DNA of 6,928 nt from an uncultured Verrucomicrobiales bacterium (lineage in GTDB: Bacteria > Verrucomicrobiota > Verrucomicrobiia > Verrucomicrobiales > Akkermansiaceae). The DNA is taken from positions 1-6,928 of the forward strand of contig CALFTQ010000018.1 in NCBI GenBank assembly GCA_937916135.1, written 5' to 3'. Both the position numbers and the translations under genes were made by a program. Below are positions 6,070 to 6,928 of this stretch, piece by piece; positions within the stretch are counted from its first letter, which is position 1, and each line of letters opens with the position of its first letter. Below the pieces are notes generated by a model. That model saw nothing but the letters and a program-made list of their open reading frames with translations. It had not been told where the DNA came from and made no database searches.

Positions 6070-6627
6070 ATGAAGGATAAAGAACACAGCCTGCTGTACC
6101 ACACCATGCACAGCCGCCCCATGCCGGGGTGTCTGCCGCTGTTCTTTCTGCTGGCCATGATTGTGGTGGGCGTGGGGCTGTGGGTAGCCCCGGTGGAAAT
6201 GCCGGAGCGCGTGAAACCCAGGGGGGTGGGCAAGGTATACAAGAAGGAGGGGCGGTTGACGGATTTCGTGCTCCGCCGGCAGAGCCCGCTTCCCCTGCAT
6301 CTGCCGCTGCATGCCGACCCGGAATATCGCGAGGACCTGGCAGCGGCCTCCATGCCTCTGCTGCGAGAATCCCGCGTGCTGCCGCCGCCGCCTCAGGAAT
6401 TGTTTGACCCGGCAGCGGATTCTGCCGTGCTGGATGCTGCCGCACTGCTGGAGCTGCCGCCCATGCCGTCTGAAACCACTCCGCACGCTGCGCAGCCGGT
6501 TTCTGCACCGGCGCCGGAACCCGCGCCTCAGGCAGAACCGGCACAGCAGCCTCAGCCTGCTGTGGAAGAACCCGTATTCCACCCCGGTGTGGAGAATGCT
6601 ACGAATGGAGAGGAGGTGCAGCCATGA
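6070..6627 (+). CDS. Single-helix protein with Pro/Ala-rich tail; TonB-like plan without a TonB C-terminal domain
   Basis: This 185-aa protein is not recognised as a known family. It has a short N-terminus, one membrane helix (about 22-41), a basic stretch (47-70), a middle region rich in Leu and Pro (72-132) and a low-complexity Pro/Ala/Gln/Glu segment (about 129-170, with APAPEPAP-type runs). Next to ExbB- and ExbD-like genes, a helix plus Pro-rich spacer recalls TonB or TolA. However, there is no C-terminal TonB fold after the spacer and no Ser/His pair in the helix. Charge is more positive after the helix than before it, so the positive-inside rule would place the Pro-rich tail in the cytoplasm, opposite to TonB. 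The ATG directly follows the upstream TAA (TAAATG), and the final TGA overlaps the next ATG, so translation is coupled on both sides. Confidence 0.75.
   Translation: MKDKEHSLLYHTMHSRPMPGCLPLFFLLAMIVVGVGLWVAPVEMPERVKPRGVGKVYKKEGRLTDFVLRRQSPLPLHLPLHADPEYREDLAAASMPLLRESRVLPPPPQELFDPAADSAVLDAAALLELPPMPSETTPHAAQPVSAPAPEPAPQAEPAQQPQPAVEEPVFHPGVENATNGEEVQP
6611..6616 (+). promoter_or_regulatory. Strong Shine-Dalgarno for the zinc-ribbon gene
   Basis: AGGAGG lies 7 nt before the ATG at 6624, inside the end of the preceding gene. It is the only near-perfect Shine-Dalgarno at a gene start in this window and fixes the start of the overlapping 71-aa frame. Confidence 0.75.
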
Positions 6628-6839
6628 CGCCTGACCCCATGCCCCCCTCCGAGTTTCTGGCCTCGCTTGTTTATCTGGGCATTCTGCTCACTATCTGCAT
6701 CTATGTGCCGGTGAAGATGGTTGCCAAGTGGCGCCGCATGCGTCGCGCCCGCACGCATCTGACCTGCCGCATATGCGGTTTCCGCTTCCTGCGGCGCGAT
6801 GCGGAAGGAATCTGCCCGCACTGCCAGTCGCGTAACTGA
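6624..6839 (+). CDS. Small membrane-anchored zinc-ribbon protein
   Basis: This 71-aa protein has one membrane helix (about 12-32), a very basic juxtamembrane stretch (31-44, with several Arg and Lys) and a C-terminal C48-x2-C51 ... C64-x2-C67 zinc ribbon with intervening aromatic and charged residues. By the positive-inside rule the ribbon faces the cytoplasm. It may bind Zn (or, less likely, Fe, as in rubredoxin-type knuckles) and could mediate protein contact; no enzyme activity is suggested. The ATG overlaps the preceding TGA by the ATGA arrangement and has a strong AGGAGG upstream. The frame is shorter than most annotation cut-offs, but the four paired Cys, the helix and the start signals make it convincing. 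The family is not recognised. It closes the four-gene cassette, and no clear terminator follows. Confidence 0.8.
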   Translation: MTPDPMPPSEFLASLVYLGILLTICIYVPVKMVAKWRRMRRARTHLTCRICGFRFLRRDAEGICPHCQSRN

Positions 6840-6928
6840 TTTTGCACCGATAAATTGGAATTTGGCGAGCCGCAGGCGAGCGTAAATCAAAGCCCGTGAA
6901 ACGGGCGACATACCCATAGCGAGGCGGT
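6840..6928. repeat. Gene-free repeat sequence at the right edge
   Basis: Bases 6849-6868 are the exact reverse complement of 81-100, so a 20-bp block occurs in opposite orientation at both ends of the window. A second palindrome, GCCCGT-GAA-ACGGGC, lies at 6892-6906, and GGCGAGC-type words recur between (6864-6882). No gene or clear terminator is visible. It probably belongs to the same kind of dispersed intergenic repeat as the left edge. Confidence 0.5.

Noticed and set aside
5656..6582. Minus-strand open frame (308 codons) opposite the ExbD-like and Pro-rich genes
   Set aside because: It is Arg/His/Gln-rich with no helices or motifs. The plus-strand genes show tight stop-start junctions and sensible topology.

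Overview
This window looks like chromosomal DNA of a Gram-negative bacterium, most likely a gut-type Verrucomicrobiota (Akkermansia-like). That assignment is an inference. It rests on moderately high GC, almost no Shine-Dalgarno sequences, palindromic intergenic repeats, and inner-membrane/periplasm functions (a lipid-A-type phosphoethanolamine transferase and an ExbB/ExbD pair). No rRNA, tRNA, CRISPR array, transposase or phage gene was seen.

Layout. 1-145: gene-free, an array of abutting hairpins. 146-179: terminator for the leftward gene. 197-2071 (minus): a 624-aa membrane phosphoethanolamine transferase of the EptA/CptA/MCR type, with its own sigma70-like promoter at 2123-2151. 2218-3326 (minus): a two-gene unit encoding a flavodoxin-like/2x[4Fe-4S] protein (EFR1-like) and, 2 nt downstream, a small four-helix membrane protein. 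3327-3573: a divergent intergenic region holding a nested palindrome (REPIN-like, 3387-3455) between two outward-facing promoters with the same TAGAAT -10 box. Each -10 box sits 8-9 nt before an ATG, so both transcripts are predicted to be leaderless or nearly so. 3574-4857 (plus): serS, seryl-tRNA synthetase, followed by a strong GC hairpin. 4945-6839 (plus): a compact four-gene cassette of an ExbB/TolQ-like protein, a divergent ExbD/TolR-like protein, a single-helix protein with a Pro-rich tail, and a short membrane protein with a zinc ribbon. 6840-6928: repeat sequence again, including an inverted copy of a 20-bp block found at 81-100.

How the genes fit together. serS is housekeeping. The EFR1-like protein and its membrane partner could pass electrons at or near the membrane, but no substrate can be read from the sequence. 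The phosphoethanolamine transferase would modify the envelope. The last four genes are the most unusual part. They resemble a TonB/Tol-type energising complex, but the ExbD-like helix has no acidic residue where the proton-carrying Asp is expected, the ExbB-like TM3 has Gln where E. coli ExbB has Glu176, the Pro-rich protein lacks a TonB C-terminal domain, and a zinc-ribbon membrane protein is translationally coupled to it. This may be a repurposed or non-conducting derivative of the ExbB-ExbD motor.
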